64,000 bases of DNA. It comes from Pseudofrankia saprophytica (GTDB taxonomy: Bacteria > Actinomycetota > Actinomycetes > Frankiales > Frankiaceae). The stretch covers positions 4,720,787 through 4,784,786 of the forward strand of contig NZ_KI912266.1 of assembly GCF_000235425.2 (NCBI RefSeq), read 5' to 3'. This document shows, piece after piece, positions 8,399-15,763 of this stretch; positions within the stretch are counted from its first letter, which is position 1; the number at the start of each line of letters is the position of its first letter. Below the pieces are notes generated by a model that saw nothing but the letters and a program-made list of their open reading frames with translations, was not told the origin of the DNA and did no database searches. The position numbers and the translations under genes are program-made.

Positions 8399-8833
8399 GT
8401 GGCATTACAGCGGGTCGAGATCGGGCTGGTCAGCACGGACGAGGCGTTGGTCGACTTCTTCGCGGACGTGTTCGAGCTGGAACGGCTGCCGCCGATCGGG
8501 TCCAGCTCCGGCATCGTGCATCGCGTCCAGGCACCAGGCGTGGCGCTGAAGGTAATGGTGCCGTCCGTCCCACCCAGCCCCGCCGAACCTGTCGGCTTCT
8601 TCCTCGGCGCCACGGGTCTGCGCTACCTGACGATGTACGTCACCGACCTCGACGGAACCCTCGAACGCGTCGCGGCCCGCAAGGGCCAGGTCCTGCACGG
8701 CCCCATGGACATCGGTCCCGGCGTGCGTATCGCCGTCATCCATGATCCCGACGGCAACACCATCGAAGTGGTCGAAGGCGCCCCACCGCCCGACGGCGCC
8801 GCCGCGCCGCGAGATGATCGCGGCGAGGCGTGA
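8399..8833 (+). CDS. VOC-superfamily (glyoxalase/bleomycin-resistance-like) protein
   Basis: A 144-residue VOC-fold protein. Two beta-alpha-beta-beta-beta halves are visible; the second begins at LRYLTMYVTDLDGTLERV and ends with the hallmark HDPDGNTIEVVE, which supplies a putative metal-ligand glutamate. GTG 8399 is chosen for the GGAG six bases upstream and because the conserved first strand (LQRVEIGLVSTDEAL) starts immediately. The final residues are a charged, low-complexity tail. It lies upstream of the DGPF protein and sigma factor in the same direction with a gap of about 108 bases, so co-transcription is possible but unproven. Substrate unknown. Confidence 0.82.
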   Translation: MALQRVEIGLVSTDEALVDFFADVFELERLPPIGSSSGIVHRVQAPGVALKVMVPSVPPSPAEPVGFFLGATGLRYLTMYVTDLDGTLERVAARKGQVLHGPMDIGPGVRIAVIHDPDGNTIEVVEGAPPPDGAAAPRDDRGEA

Positions 8834-8941
8834 CCGCGGCGTCTCGATCTCGCTCGGCGAGGCATGTCGATCCGCGGCCGCGCCGTTCGACCTGTGGGTG
8901 AGAGGGGTCGAGAAGCGGCCCCCGGACCAGGGAGACCGAAG

Positions 8942-9361
8942 ATGGCCAAGTACATGTTGATCATGCGAGGCACCGACGAGTCCATGGCGAAGATGATGGA
9001 CACGCCGTTCGAGCAGATGCTCGAGACGATAGGTCGCTTCAACGAGGAGCTGATCCGGGCCGGCGTGCTCGTCGCGGCCGAAGGGCTGGACGACCCGAAC
9101 CAGGGTGTGGTGGTCGACTTCAGCGGCGAGACGCCGGTGGTGACAGACGGTCCGTACGGCGAGACGAAGGAGCTGTTCGGCGGCTACTACATCCTCGACG
9201 TCGCCTCGAAGGAGGAGGCGGTCGAATGGGCCAAGCGGATGCCGGCGATGTCCGGCTCGAAGTGCGAGATCCGCCGCGTGCCGGGCATCGACGAGTTCCC
9301 GCAGGACAACGAGTGGATCGTCATGGAGCGGGCGTGGCGGGAGCGGACCGGCCAGCTCTGA
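8942..9361 (+). CDS. YCII/DGPF-domain protein, partner of the ECF sigma factor
   Basis: A 139-residue ferredoxin-like protein of the YCII/DGPF family. The naming motif is present as TDGPYGETKELFGGYY (about residues 66-81), and the protein begins with the usual MAKYMLIMRG strand. Genes of this type are consistently neighbours of ECF42-type sigma factors in actinobacteria, and such a sigma factor starts 17 bases downstream. The biochemical role of DGPF proteins is unresolved; they are often the sigma factor's regulon members. ATG 8942 has GGGAG about nine bases upstream. Confidence 0.9.
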   Translation: MAKYMLIMRGTDESMAKMMDTPFEQMLETIGRFNEELIRAGVLVAAEGLDDPNQGVVVDFSGETPVVTDGPYGETKELFGGYYILDVASKEEAVEWAKRMPAMSGSKCEIRRVPGIDEFPQDNEWIVMERAWRERTGQL

Positions 9362-9377
9362 TCGCCGAGGCTTCCGG

Positions 9378-10697
9378 ATGACCGAGGCTTGCGACGGCCC
9401 GCCGGGCGCCGCGTCGGCGAGTGCCGACGCGGCGCGGCGGGCCGTCGAGGCCGTCTGGCGGATCGAGTCGGCGCGGATCGTCGGCGCGCTGGCCCGGCAC
9501 ACCAAGGACTTCACGCTCGCCGAGGACGTCGCGCAGGAGGCGGTGGCGGAGGCGCTCGTCACCTGGACACGGGACGGCACACCCGCGAACCCGGTGGGCT
9601 GGCTGCTCACGACCGCCAGACGGCGCGCCATCGACAGCTTCCGCCGCCGGTCGGCGCTCGACGAGCGGTACGCGACCCTCGCCGGCCAGCTCGGCGAGGG
9701 CGAGGCGAGCTCGGGCGCGGCCCCGCGGAGGCGGGCGGACGAGGACCTTCCGTGGGATCCGGACCGGGTCGACGACGACGTCCTCGCGCTGATGTTCGTG
9801 GCCTGCCATCCGGTGCTCTCACCGGAGGCCCGGGTGGCCCTGACGCTGCGCGTCGTCGGGGGGCTCGGGAGCGAGGAGATCGCCCGCGCGTTCCTGGTGC
9901 CCGTGCCGACCGTCCAGGCCCGGATCACCCGGGCGAAGAAGACGATCGCGGCCGCGGGTGTGCCGTTCGAGCTGCCACCGGTCGAGGACCGGCGCGAGCG
10001 GCTCGGCGGTGTGCTCAGCGTCCTCTACGTGATCTTCACCGAGGGCTCGACCGCGACGTCCGGCGACCGCCTGTTGCGCCCCGACGTCGCGTACGAGGCG
10101 ATCCGGCTGGCCCGGATGCTGGCCGCGCTGCTGCCCGACGAGCCGGAGGTGCACGGGCTGCTCGCCCTCGTCGAGCTCACGGCCGCCCGGTTCCCCGCGC
10201 GCGTCGGGCCTGACGGCGAGCCGGTGCTCCTGGAGGACCAGGACCGGCGGCTGTGGGACCGCTCCGCGATCCGCCGTGGCCGGGCCGCCCTCGACCGGGC
10301 CTCGACGCTGGGGCGCGGGCTCGGTCCGTATGGCCTGCAGGCGGCGATCGCCGCCTGCCACGCGTCGGCGCCCTCCGTCGCGGCGACGGACTGGGAGCGT
10401 GTCGTGCTGCTCTACGAGGCGCTCGGCCGGGTGGCCCCGTCCCCGATCGTCGAGCTCAACCGTGCCGTCGCCGTCGCGATGGCGCACGGACCGCGTGAGG
10501 CGCTGGTCCTGGTAGACGAGCTGGTCGCCTCCGACCGTCTGTCCGGGTCGTACCTGGTCCCGAGCGTGCGCGGCGAGCTGCTGCGCCGGCTCGGCCGGAC
10601 CGCGGAGGCGCGCGCCGAGCTGGAACTCGCCGCCCGGCTGTGCCGCAACACCCGCGAGCGGTCGGTCCTGCTGCGCAAGGCGGCCGCGCTGTCGTGA
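9378..10697 (+). CDS. ECF42-type RNA polymerase sigma factor with C-terminal TPR-like domain
   Basis: A 439-residue sigma factor. Residues 1-100 contain region 2 (VAQEAVAEALVTW, then WLLTTARRRAIDSFRR). Region 4 is at about residues 150-195 (LTLRVVGGLGSEEIARAFLV, PTVQARITRAKKTI). A long all-helical C-terminal extension of about 240 residues follows (AALDRASTLGRGLGPYGLQA, ELNRAVAVAMAHG), the TPR-like domain that defines this group and replaces a separate anti-sigma factor. The downstream neighbour of a DGPF gene is the expected setting. In studied ECF42 members the C-terminal domain is needed for activity. Start at 9378 follows the DGPF stop by 17 bases. Confidence 0.92.
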   Translation: MTEACDGPPGAASASADAARRAVEAVWRIESARIVGALARHTKDFTLAEDVAQEAVAEALVTWTRDGTPANPVGWLLTTARRRAIDSFRRRSALDERYATLAGQLGEGEASSGAAPRRRADEDLPWDPDRVDDDVLALMFVACHPVLSPEARVALTLRVVGGLGSEEIARAFLVPVPTVQARITRAKKTIAAAGVPFELPPVEDRRERLGGVLSVLYVIFTEGSTATSGDRLLRPDVAYEAIRLARMLAALLPDEPEVHGLLALVELTAARFPARVGPDGEPVLLEDQDRRLWDRSAIRRGRAALDRASTLGRGLGPYGLQAAIAACHASAPSVAATDWERVVLLYEALGRVAPSPIVELNRAVAVAMAHGPREALVLVDELVASDRLSGSYLVPSVRGELLRRLGRTAEARAELELAARLCRNTRERSVLLRKAAALS

Positions 10698-10838
10698 CGT
10701 GACGTGACGTCCGTCGACAGCCTCGCTGGCTCCGCCGAAACGGGGCTGGCTTTGGTTCTGGTCGTCGGTTCACGACCCGGTACAGTGCCCCCACGGCGGT
10801 ACGTCACCGGTCAGGCTGCCGCGCGAGGGAACGGACGT

Positions 10839-11501
10839 ATGAACGACCCTGCCAAGCGGCGCTCCGAACCCGACACCAGACAGCGGCTGATCGACGGCGC
10901 GCTGGAGGCAGTCCGCACGCGCGGCATCGCGGGAATCTCGGCGCGGACCGTCGCCGCGACAGCTGGTGTGAACCAGGCGTTGGTCTTCTACCACTTCGGA
11001 ACGGTGGACGGCCTGCTCTCCGCCGCGTGCCAGTCCGCGACCGCCGAACGGGTCGAGTTCTACCGCGAGCGGCTGGCTGCCGTCGGCTCGGCCCAGGAAC
11101 TGCTGCGGCTCGGCCAGGAGCTGCACGAGATCGAGCGTGGCCATGGGCATGTCACGGTGCTCGCCCAGCTTCTCGCCGGGGCGCAGGTCGACGCCCGGCT
11201 CGCGGACGCCGTGCGCGCGGCGCTCGGGCTGTGGACCACGGAGATCGAGGCAGTGCTCCGCCGCCTGTTCGGACAGTCCGCGCTTGCCGACGTCACCGAC
11301 TTCGCGGGCCTCGCCCGCGCGGTCTCGGCCTCGTTCATCGGCCTGGAGCTGTATGAGGGGGTCGACCCGGACGGCGCCTCGGCCGCCACCAGCTCGCTCA
11401 ACAGCCTCGCCGCGCTGCTTGACCTCCTCGACAGCTTCGGCCCAGTGGCGCGACGGGCGCTACGAAACCGCACCCGTCGCGCCACCAGGACCACTGGCTG
11501 A
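10839..11501 (+). CDS. TetR-family transcriptional regulator
   Basis: A 220-residue repressor-type protein. The helix-turn-helix is at residues 32-58 (ISARTVAATAGVNQALVFYH, ending HFGTVDGLL). The C-terminal ligand and dimer domain has no recognisable specificity. ATG 10839 has GAGGGA about ten bases upstream; the open frame continues upstream but without family similarity. It is convergent with the DUF2071 gene, whose upstream region holds two tandem palindromic sites; whether this regulator binds them is unknown. It follows the sigma factor by about 140 bases, so it probably has its own promoter. Confidence 0.88.
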   Translation: MNDPAKRRSEPDTRQRLIDGALEAVRTRGIAGISARTVAATAGVNQALVFYHFGTVDGLLSAACQSATAERVEFYRERLAAVGSAQELLRLGQELHEIERGHGHVTVLAQLLAGAQVDARLADAVRAALGLWTTEIEAVLRRLFGQSALADVTDFAGLARAVSASFIGLELYEGVDPDGASAATSSLNSLAALLDLLDSFGPVARRALRNRTRRATRTTG

Positions 11502-11542
11502 CGCGTAAGGGACCTTTTCGGCGCCAGGGCGAGCCGCGTTGT

Positions 11543-12268
11543 TCATCCTGAGACACGCATCGGTCGAAGTGGGTTCCAGATCGCTGGGACGTTCCGCATC
11601 AACAGGGCGTTGTCGAGCACCGCGCTGCCCGGCGGAAACCGGTCGGGGTCGTCGAAGAACGTGGACCGCACGTTCCGGACCTCGACGGGCACCACCCGCC
11701 AGGTACCGACGGTCAGTTCGACACCATCCAGGCATGAGGTGTCGCGGCCGGCGGAGTAGCCGACCGACCCGCGCTCGAAGAAGTCCGACGCCTCGTCGAG
11801 GTCAGCGAACAACGTGCTGTCCCGAAACCGCTCGGCGACGCTGGCGTCGATGCTCACCTGGGTCGCGCCGTCCCGGCTGACGTAAGCGATGTGCAGGTCG
11901 CGCGGTGTTTCACGCACGTCGAACGACGCGGGGTGGTGAACTACCGTCAGCCGACCGCTCGCCAGGACACTGGCGGTCGATCCGGTGTCGCGACGGGCGA
12001 CGTAGACGCCTTTCTCCGGCCCCTCGGGCCCGTCCCACTCGACCGCGATCCGGTAGGCGGCGTTCTCGCTACGCAGCCCGAGAGCACCCGGCAGCCAGGC
12101 GGGATGAACCCGGCCCAGCCGGATAAGGCAGATGCCCGCGACCGCCCAGCCGTCGATCTGCAGGGGGCGCATTCCCGCCGGCAGCACCGAAGCCACCACG
12201 GCAGGCGCGACGCGGTAGTTCACCAGCAGACGGCGCTCGATGACACTCGACACACGAGGTTGCCTCAT
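11543..12268 (-). CDS. DUF2071 (YqjF-like) protein
   Basis: A 241-residue member of the DUF2071 family, related in fold to acetoacetate decarboxylase. It begins with RRLLVNYRVAPAVVASVLPA and has the typical middle segment VYVARRDTGSTASVLASGRL and the ending DNALLMRNVPAIWNPL. No enzymatic activity is established for the family. ATG 12268 has AAGGGG seven bases upstream; GTG 12292 is an alternative. Two tandem direct/palindromic repeats lie 24-73 bases upstream, so transcription is probably repressor-controlled. Its 3' end faces the TetR gene across 41 bases. Confidence 0.85.
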   Translation of the reverse strand: MRQPRVSSVIERRLLVNYRVAPAVVASVLPAGMRPLQIDGWAVAGICLIRLGRVHPAWLPGALGLRSENAAYRIAVEWDGPEGPEKGVYVARRDTGSTASVLASGRLTVVHHPASFDVRETPRDLHIAYVSRDGATQVSIDASVAERFRDSTLFADLDEASDFFERGSVGYSAGRDTSCLDGVELTVGTWRVVPVEVRNVRSTFFDDPDRFPPGSAVLDNALLMRNVPAIWNPLRPMRVSG

Positions 12269-12291
12269 GCCGGCCCCTTCGTCGACTTCCA

Positions 12292-12341
12292 CTTAAGCGG
12301 TTGCTCAACTGAAGATTAACAGATCTTAAGCGACCGCTCAA
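12292..12341. promoter_or_regulatory. Twin operator sites upstream of the DUF2071 gene
   Basis: Two copies of CTTAAGCGnnnGCTCAA at 12292-12308 and 12325-12341 differ only at the three central bases. Each is a dyad of the form TTRAGC-N4-GCTYAA. The 33-base spacing is three helical turns, putting both on the same DNA face, as for cooperative TetR-type binding. Confidence 0.55.
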
Positions 12342-12378
12342 ACCTCCGGAACATCGACAGTCAGCACCGAACCGACGA

Positions 12379-12702
12379 TCATTCCGCGAACCAGCCGACG
12401 GCGACCCGCGCGGCTCCTACCCGCCCCGCGAGGGCGCCGGTGAGGAAGTCGACGAATCCGAACGGGGCGTGGTCGTCGAGACACAGCCTCAGGAGCGCAT
12501 GCGCGGCCACGACTGCCGACTCGCCACGGGGGAACAGCGCCTCTTCGTAGACGGCGAGCGCCGCCTCGACGTCGTCGGGGTGCGCGGCGACCGCCTTCCC
12601 GAGCTCGGCGCCGTCGAACGAACCGCGACCGACCGGTCGCCCAGAGGGGTTACCGCGGCCTGCCCGACCGATGAGTTTGTTCGTTCGCCCGAGTCTCTCC
12701 AC
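12379..12702 (-). pseudogene. Truncated FAD-dependent monooxygenase (C-terminal fragment)
   Basis: Only about the last 90-100 residues of a PHBH-type (TetX-like) flavin monooxygenase remain. Recognisable pieces are GKAVAAHPDDVEAALAVYEE, ALFPRGESAVVAAHALL and APFGFVDFLTGAL. The FAD and substrate domains, usually about 300 residues, are missing; the sequence upstream is replaced by the divergent VOC gene. It may still be translated from within, but no flavin could bind. The family match is from memory of its conserved C-terminal sequence. Confidence 0.65.
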
Positions 12703-12731
12703 CAGGACCGATCCATCTGGAGGGACGTGCG

Positions 12732-13109
12732 ATGGGGCAGCCAGTGGTGCATTTCGAGATCATCGGGCGGGATCCCGCGATGCTGCGGGGCTACTACGCC
12801 GAGTTGTTCGGGTGGGAGTTCCAGACCAACGATGCGGCCACCGAAACGGTCTCCGAGCCGGGTAACTACGGGTTCGTGGACGAGACCACGGCCAGCGGCG
12901 GGATCAACGGTGGCGTGGGTGGTGGCGCGGGTTATGAGGGACGGGTTCTGTTCTACGTGGGAGTTCCCAATGTCGAGGCCGCGCTCAGGAAGGCCGAGAG
13001 CCTCGGCGGGAAGCGCCAGATGGGTCCCGAGGGCACTCCCGGAACGCTGGTGGTCGGACGGTTCTCCGATCCCGAGGGGCATGTCATCGGCGTAGCCGGC
13101 ACCGAGTAG
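12732..13109 (+). CDS. VOC-superfamily protein
   Basis: A 125-residue VOC-fold protein resembling the small actinobacterial 'glyoxalase' group. The first half is VVHFEIIGRDPAMLRGYYAE, followed by LFGWEF; the second is LFYVGVPNVEAALRKAESLG, ending FSDPEGHVIGV. ATG 12732 has a strong GGAGGGA about eight bases upstream. The 5' region abuts the monooxygenase fragment on the other strand, marking a rearrangement junction. A pair of VOC halves in one chain suggests a metal site at the dimer interface, but the substrate cannot be inferred. Confidence 0.87.
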   Translation: MGQPVVHFEIIGRDPAMLRGYYAELFGWEFQTNDAATETVSEPGNYGFVDETTASGGINGGVGGGAGYEGRVLFYVGVPNVEAALRKAESLGGKRQMGPEGTPGTLVVGRFSDPEGHVIGVAGTE

Positions 13110-13242
13110 GCGAAGGGTTCCCCATGGCACGCCGGCCGCTGCCTCGCGGTGCCCGGTGCCTCCGCCTGCGCCCGTGGCTTCGACGTCGCCCTTCGGGAGG
13201 TTCGAGGTCTCGCTGATCGTGATGCTCTGGCGCGCCTCACCG

Positions 13243-14061
13243 TCATGACGGCTCTTCCACGCCCACCGTCGTCCTCGGGACCGGGCGCCGCATGGTGACC
13301 CACACCGTCCTGGCCACCGCGAGCACGTCGCCCTGCCGCAGCAGGGCCGAGCCGGCGATCAGCCTGCGCCCCTCACGTCTGATCGACCAGGCGACCACCT
13401 GGTACTCGTGCCCGACCGCCGGCAGTGCCGCCACGTTGACGGTCATCTGGCCCAGCAGGATGGCGGCATCCTCGCTGATGTCATGGGCTTCGATGGCGGC
13501 GATCCCACTGGGGCAGTCCAGTGCCGCCCAGGCGATCTCCGGGCGCACGCTCGGGCCGCCGTCCGCCAACGAGGCGTCCGGTGCCCATGGCGCAGCCCAC
13601 AGGGGCCGACCGTGCACCAGCCCAGGGAAGATACGCAGGCCGTCGCCTCGCCCACGCCGAGTGCCGCAGACGAAGCAGGTCGGGAACTCCGGGCGTTGGA
13701 AGTAACGCGAACGGCCCTCTACCGCACGTGCCTCGGCCATCGAGACGGTGTCGGGTACGCGCAGCGCCGGGCGGTCCTGGGCTGGCGCGGCCTCGGCTAT
13801 GACCGTGCCAGCGTGATGGATCCGAACCGAACCCTCGGCGCCGCCCTCGACGGTCATGGGTGTGACCAACGGCGGCGGTCGGCGCAGGGTGACCGTCACC
13901 GGGCCGTCGAGATACCCGGCGAGGAGACCGCCCAGGTAACCACCGTTGGCGCTGTCGAGCGGTCCGCAGAAGCGAGACGGGATGGTCAGGGTGTGCGGCA
14001 CCGCACGCGGCGGCTGGTCGCCGGCCGCGGGCAGGGGAGCAGGCCTCAAAGCGTGTGCCAT
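13243..14061 (-). CDS. Hotdog-fold thioesterase-like protein
   Basis: A 272-residue protein that I read as a double-hotdog acyl-CoA thioesterase-like protein. Supporting segments are FCGPLDSANGGYLGGLLAGY near the start, VTLRRPPPLVTPM (substrate-strand pattern), a CxxC pair in FPTCFVCGTRRGRGDGLRIF (about residues 126-145), and LLGQMTVNVAALPAVGHEYQ in the second half. The CxxC pair followed by a glycine-rich loop is typical of a hypothetical actinobacterial subfamily. ATG 14061 is chosen because upstream residues look non-coding; the ribosome site is weak. It may be a broad acyl-ester hydrolase; the function is tentative. Confidence 0.7.
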   Translation of the reverse strand: MAHALRPAPLPAAGDQPPRAVPHTLTIPSRFCGPLDSANGGYLGGLLAGYLDGPVTVTLRRPPPLVTPMTVEGGAEGSVRIHHAGTVIAEAAPAQDRPALRVPDTVSMAEARAVEGRSRYFQRPEFPTCFVCGTRRGRGDGLRIFPGLVHGRPLWAAPWAPDASLADGGPSVRPEIAWAALDCPSGIAAIEAHDISEDAAILLGQMTVNVAALPAVGHEYQVVAWSIRREGRRLIAGSALLRQGDVLAVARTVWVTMRRPVPRTTVGVEEPS

Positions 14062-14288
14062 GGGGTGGACGCTAGGACCGCCGCACGGGTCCGGACATCG
14101 GGCAACATACCCGCGCACCGCCGGCTCGATCTCCCTGCTAGCACGGATGACGGGCGCGGGCATCGGGCGGTTGACCGAGCGGTCCGACCGGCGACGCGTC
14201 GCCGATGAGTTGGCAGGCCGCCGACGGTCAGTCGGTTAGGAGTAATGACGACAGGTAGCCAGCCGCTCCGGCTGACCAAGGAGGAACC

Positions 14289-14924
14289 GTGGGCCTCATT
14301 CACATCGACCTGTTCAGCACGCTTGACGGTGTCGGGCAGGCGCCCGGCGCGCCTGACGAGGACACGGAGGGCGGCTTCGGGTTCGGCGGCTGGCAGGCGC
14401 CGCTGTTCGACGACGTCGTCGGCCAGCAGGTCGGTGCCGGTATGGAAGGTCTCGACGCGCTGCTGCTCGGCCGGAAGACCTACGAGATCTTCGCTGGCTT
14501 CTGGCCCCACCAGGAAGACGGTGTCGACGGCGGGATCGCCAAGCTCTTCAACAGCGTGCCCAAGCACGTCGCCTCGCGCGGCAACCCGACCCTTGAGTGG
14601 GCCAACTCGGAGCTTCTCGGGCCCGACCTGGCTGTCGCGGTACGCGAGGCACGTGATCGCCACGCGAACGTGCACGTCATCGGCAGCCTCGACCTGGTCC
14701 AGACCCTGCTTACCGAGCGGCTATTCGACCGGCTGTCGCTGTGGGTCTTCCCGGTCGTCCTCGGGGCCGGCAAGAAGGTCTTCGCGCACGGCGCCGTACC
14801 CGCGAACCTCACGCTCACCGAGCCACCTGTCACCTCGACCACCGGCGCGGTGCTGCTGCGCTACGCCCTCACCGACGGCACCCCTGGCACCGGTGACATG
14901 ACGCGAGACGACCGCGGGGTGTAG
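14289..14924 (+). CDS. Dihydrofolate-reductase-like (RibD C-terminal domain) protein
   Basis: A 211-residue NADPH-dependent reductase-fold protein of the RibD-C/YyaP family, not a true folate reductase. The start IHIDLFSTLDGVGQAPG, the LLLGRKTYEIFAGFWP loop, and the cofactor segment VHVIGSLDLVQTLL are all present, as is LWVFPVVLGAGKKVF. GTG 14289 has an excellent AAGGAGG site five bases upstream. It stands alone: the upstream gene is divergent and the downstream one convergent. Members of this family are widespread in actinomycetes with unknown substrates. Confidence 0.9.
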   Translation: MGLIHIDLFSTLDGVGQAPGAPDEDTEGGFGFGGWQAPLFDDVVGQQVGAGMEGLDALLLGRKTYEIFAGFWPHQEDGVDGGIAKLFNSVPKHVASRGNPTLEWANSELLGPDLAVAVREARDRHANVHVIGSLDLVQTLLTERLFDRLSLWVFPVVLGAGKKVFAHGAVPANLTLTEPPVTSTTGAVLLRYALTDGTPGTGDMTRDDRGV

Positions 14925-14951
14925 CCCCGTCGTGGCCGACACGGTCGATGC

Positions 14952-14968
14952 GGCCGCGCGCCGCGGCC
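14952..14968. terminator. GC hairpin between convergent genes
   Basis: GGCCGCG-CGC-CGCGGCC is a perfect 7-bp stem with a three-base loop, 28 bases after the DHFR-like stop and in the convergent gap. It has no T-tract. It may act for both directions. Confidence 0.4.
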
Positions 14969-15086
14969 TCCGGCTCCTCGATGTGGTCGAGCAGGTCGAG
15001 AACGAGGCCCATCGATCGCGGTGTAGTTCAGGCAGAGCCCGGCACGCAGCCGCTGGATGCGCGCGATCGGCATCGCCCCTATCGCC

Positions 15087-15647
15087 TCAGGACGCGCTGG
15101 CGAAGTCCACGTTCTGGGTCTCGACGGTGCCGGCCGTGCGGCCCGGGGCCGTCTGGTAGGTCCAGTACAGGTTGGTGTGGGCGATGACCGCCTCCGGCGG
15201 CGGGGCGCCCCACGCCGTGGTGTCCTCGGTGGTGTGGGCGTCGCTCACCAGCGTCGCGTCGTACCCCCGGGCGAGCGCGCCGTGCAGCGTCGAGCGGATG
15301 CACTGGTCGGTCTGGGCACCGACCACGATGAGCCGCCCGACCCGCAGCCCGGCCAGCACGACCGCCAGGTCCGTGTCCTCGAAGGAGTCGCCGTAACGCT
15401 TCTCGATGCGCCGCTCCTCGTCACCCGGGCGCAGCTCGGGGACGATTCGCCAGCCGTCGCTCTCCGGCACGAGGTGCTCGTCGGTCTGCTGCACCCAGAT
15501 GATCGGCACCTGGTCCCGCCGCGCCTTCTCCACCAGATAGGCCATGTTCGCGATGGCCGCGTCCCGCTGGTACGCGTCGTTGACGACCGCGTTCTGCACA
15601 TCGATCACGAGCAGCGCGGTGTTCGGCCGGTCTGGAAGTGTGGTCAC
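15087..15647 (-). CDS. Isochorismatase-family cysteine hydrolase
   Basis: A 186-residue hydrolase of the isochorismatase/nicotinamidase fold. The catalytic triad is visible: Asp in LLVIDVQNAVV, Lys in RIEKRYGDSF, Cys in GAQTDQCIRSTLHG. The cis-peptide loop before the cysteine (VVGAQTD) is intact, so it should be an active amidase or hydrolase. GTG 15647 has GAGGAGG eight bases upstream, far better than the further upstream start. It is a single gene between pyruvate oxidase and the DHFR-like protein. Substrate unknown; isochorismate itself is unlikely without neighbouring siderophore genes. Confidence 0.9.
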   Translation of the reverse strand: MTTLPDRPNTALLVIDVQNAVVNDAYQRDAAIANMAYLVEKARRDQVPIIWVQQTDEHLVPESDGWRIVPELRPGDEERRIEKRYGDSFEDTDLAVVLAGLRVGRLIVVGAQTDQCIRSTLHGALARGYDATLVSDAHTTEDTTAWGAPPPEAVIAHTNLYWTYQTAPGRTAGTVETQNVDFASAS

Positions 15648-15763
15648 TGGCCGCCTCCTCGTGTGGATCTCCAGCACTAGCCACCGTAGCCCGAGCCACC
15701 GACATATTCGACCGATTTGTCGGGGATCGGACCGCCGTCAGCGGACCTAGCGAGGCCTTCTGG

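Noticed and set aside
10691-10711. GTGAC triple repeat at the end of the sigma-factor gene as a regulatory site
   Set aside because: Very short direct repeat without dyad symmetry or spacing that would suggest protein binding.
10752-10786. TTGGTT ... TACAGT before the TetR gene as a promoter
   Set aside because: Spacing of about 23 bases is too long for a sigma-70 promoter.
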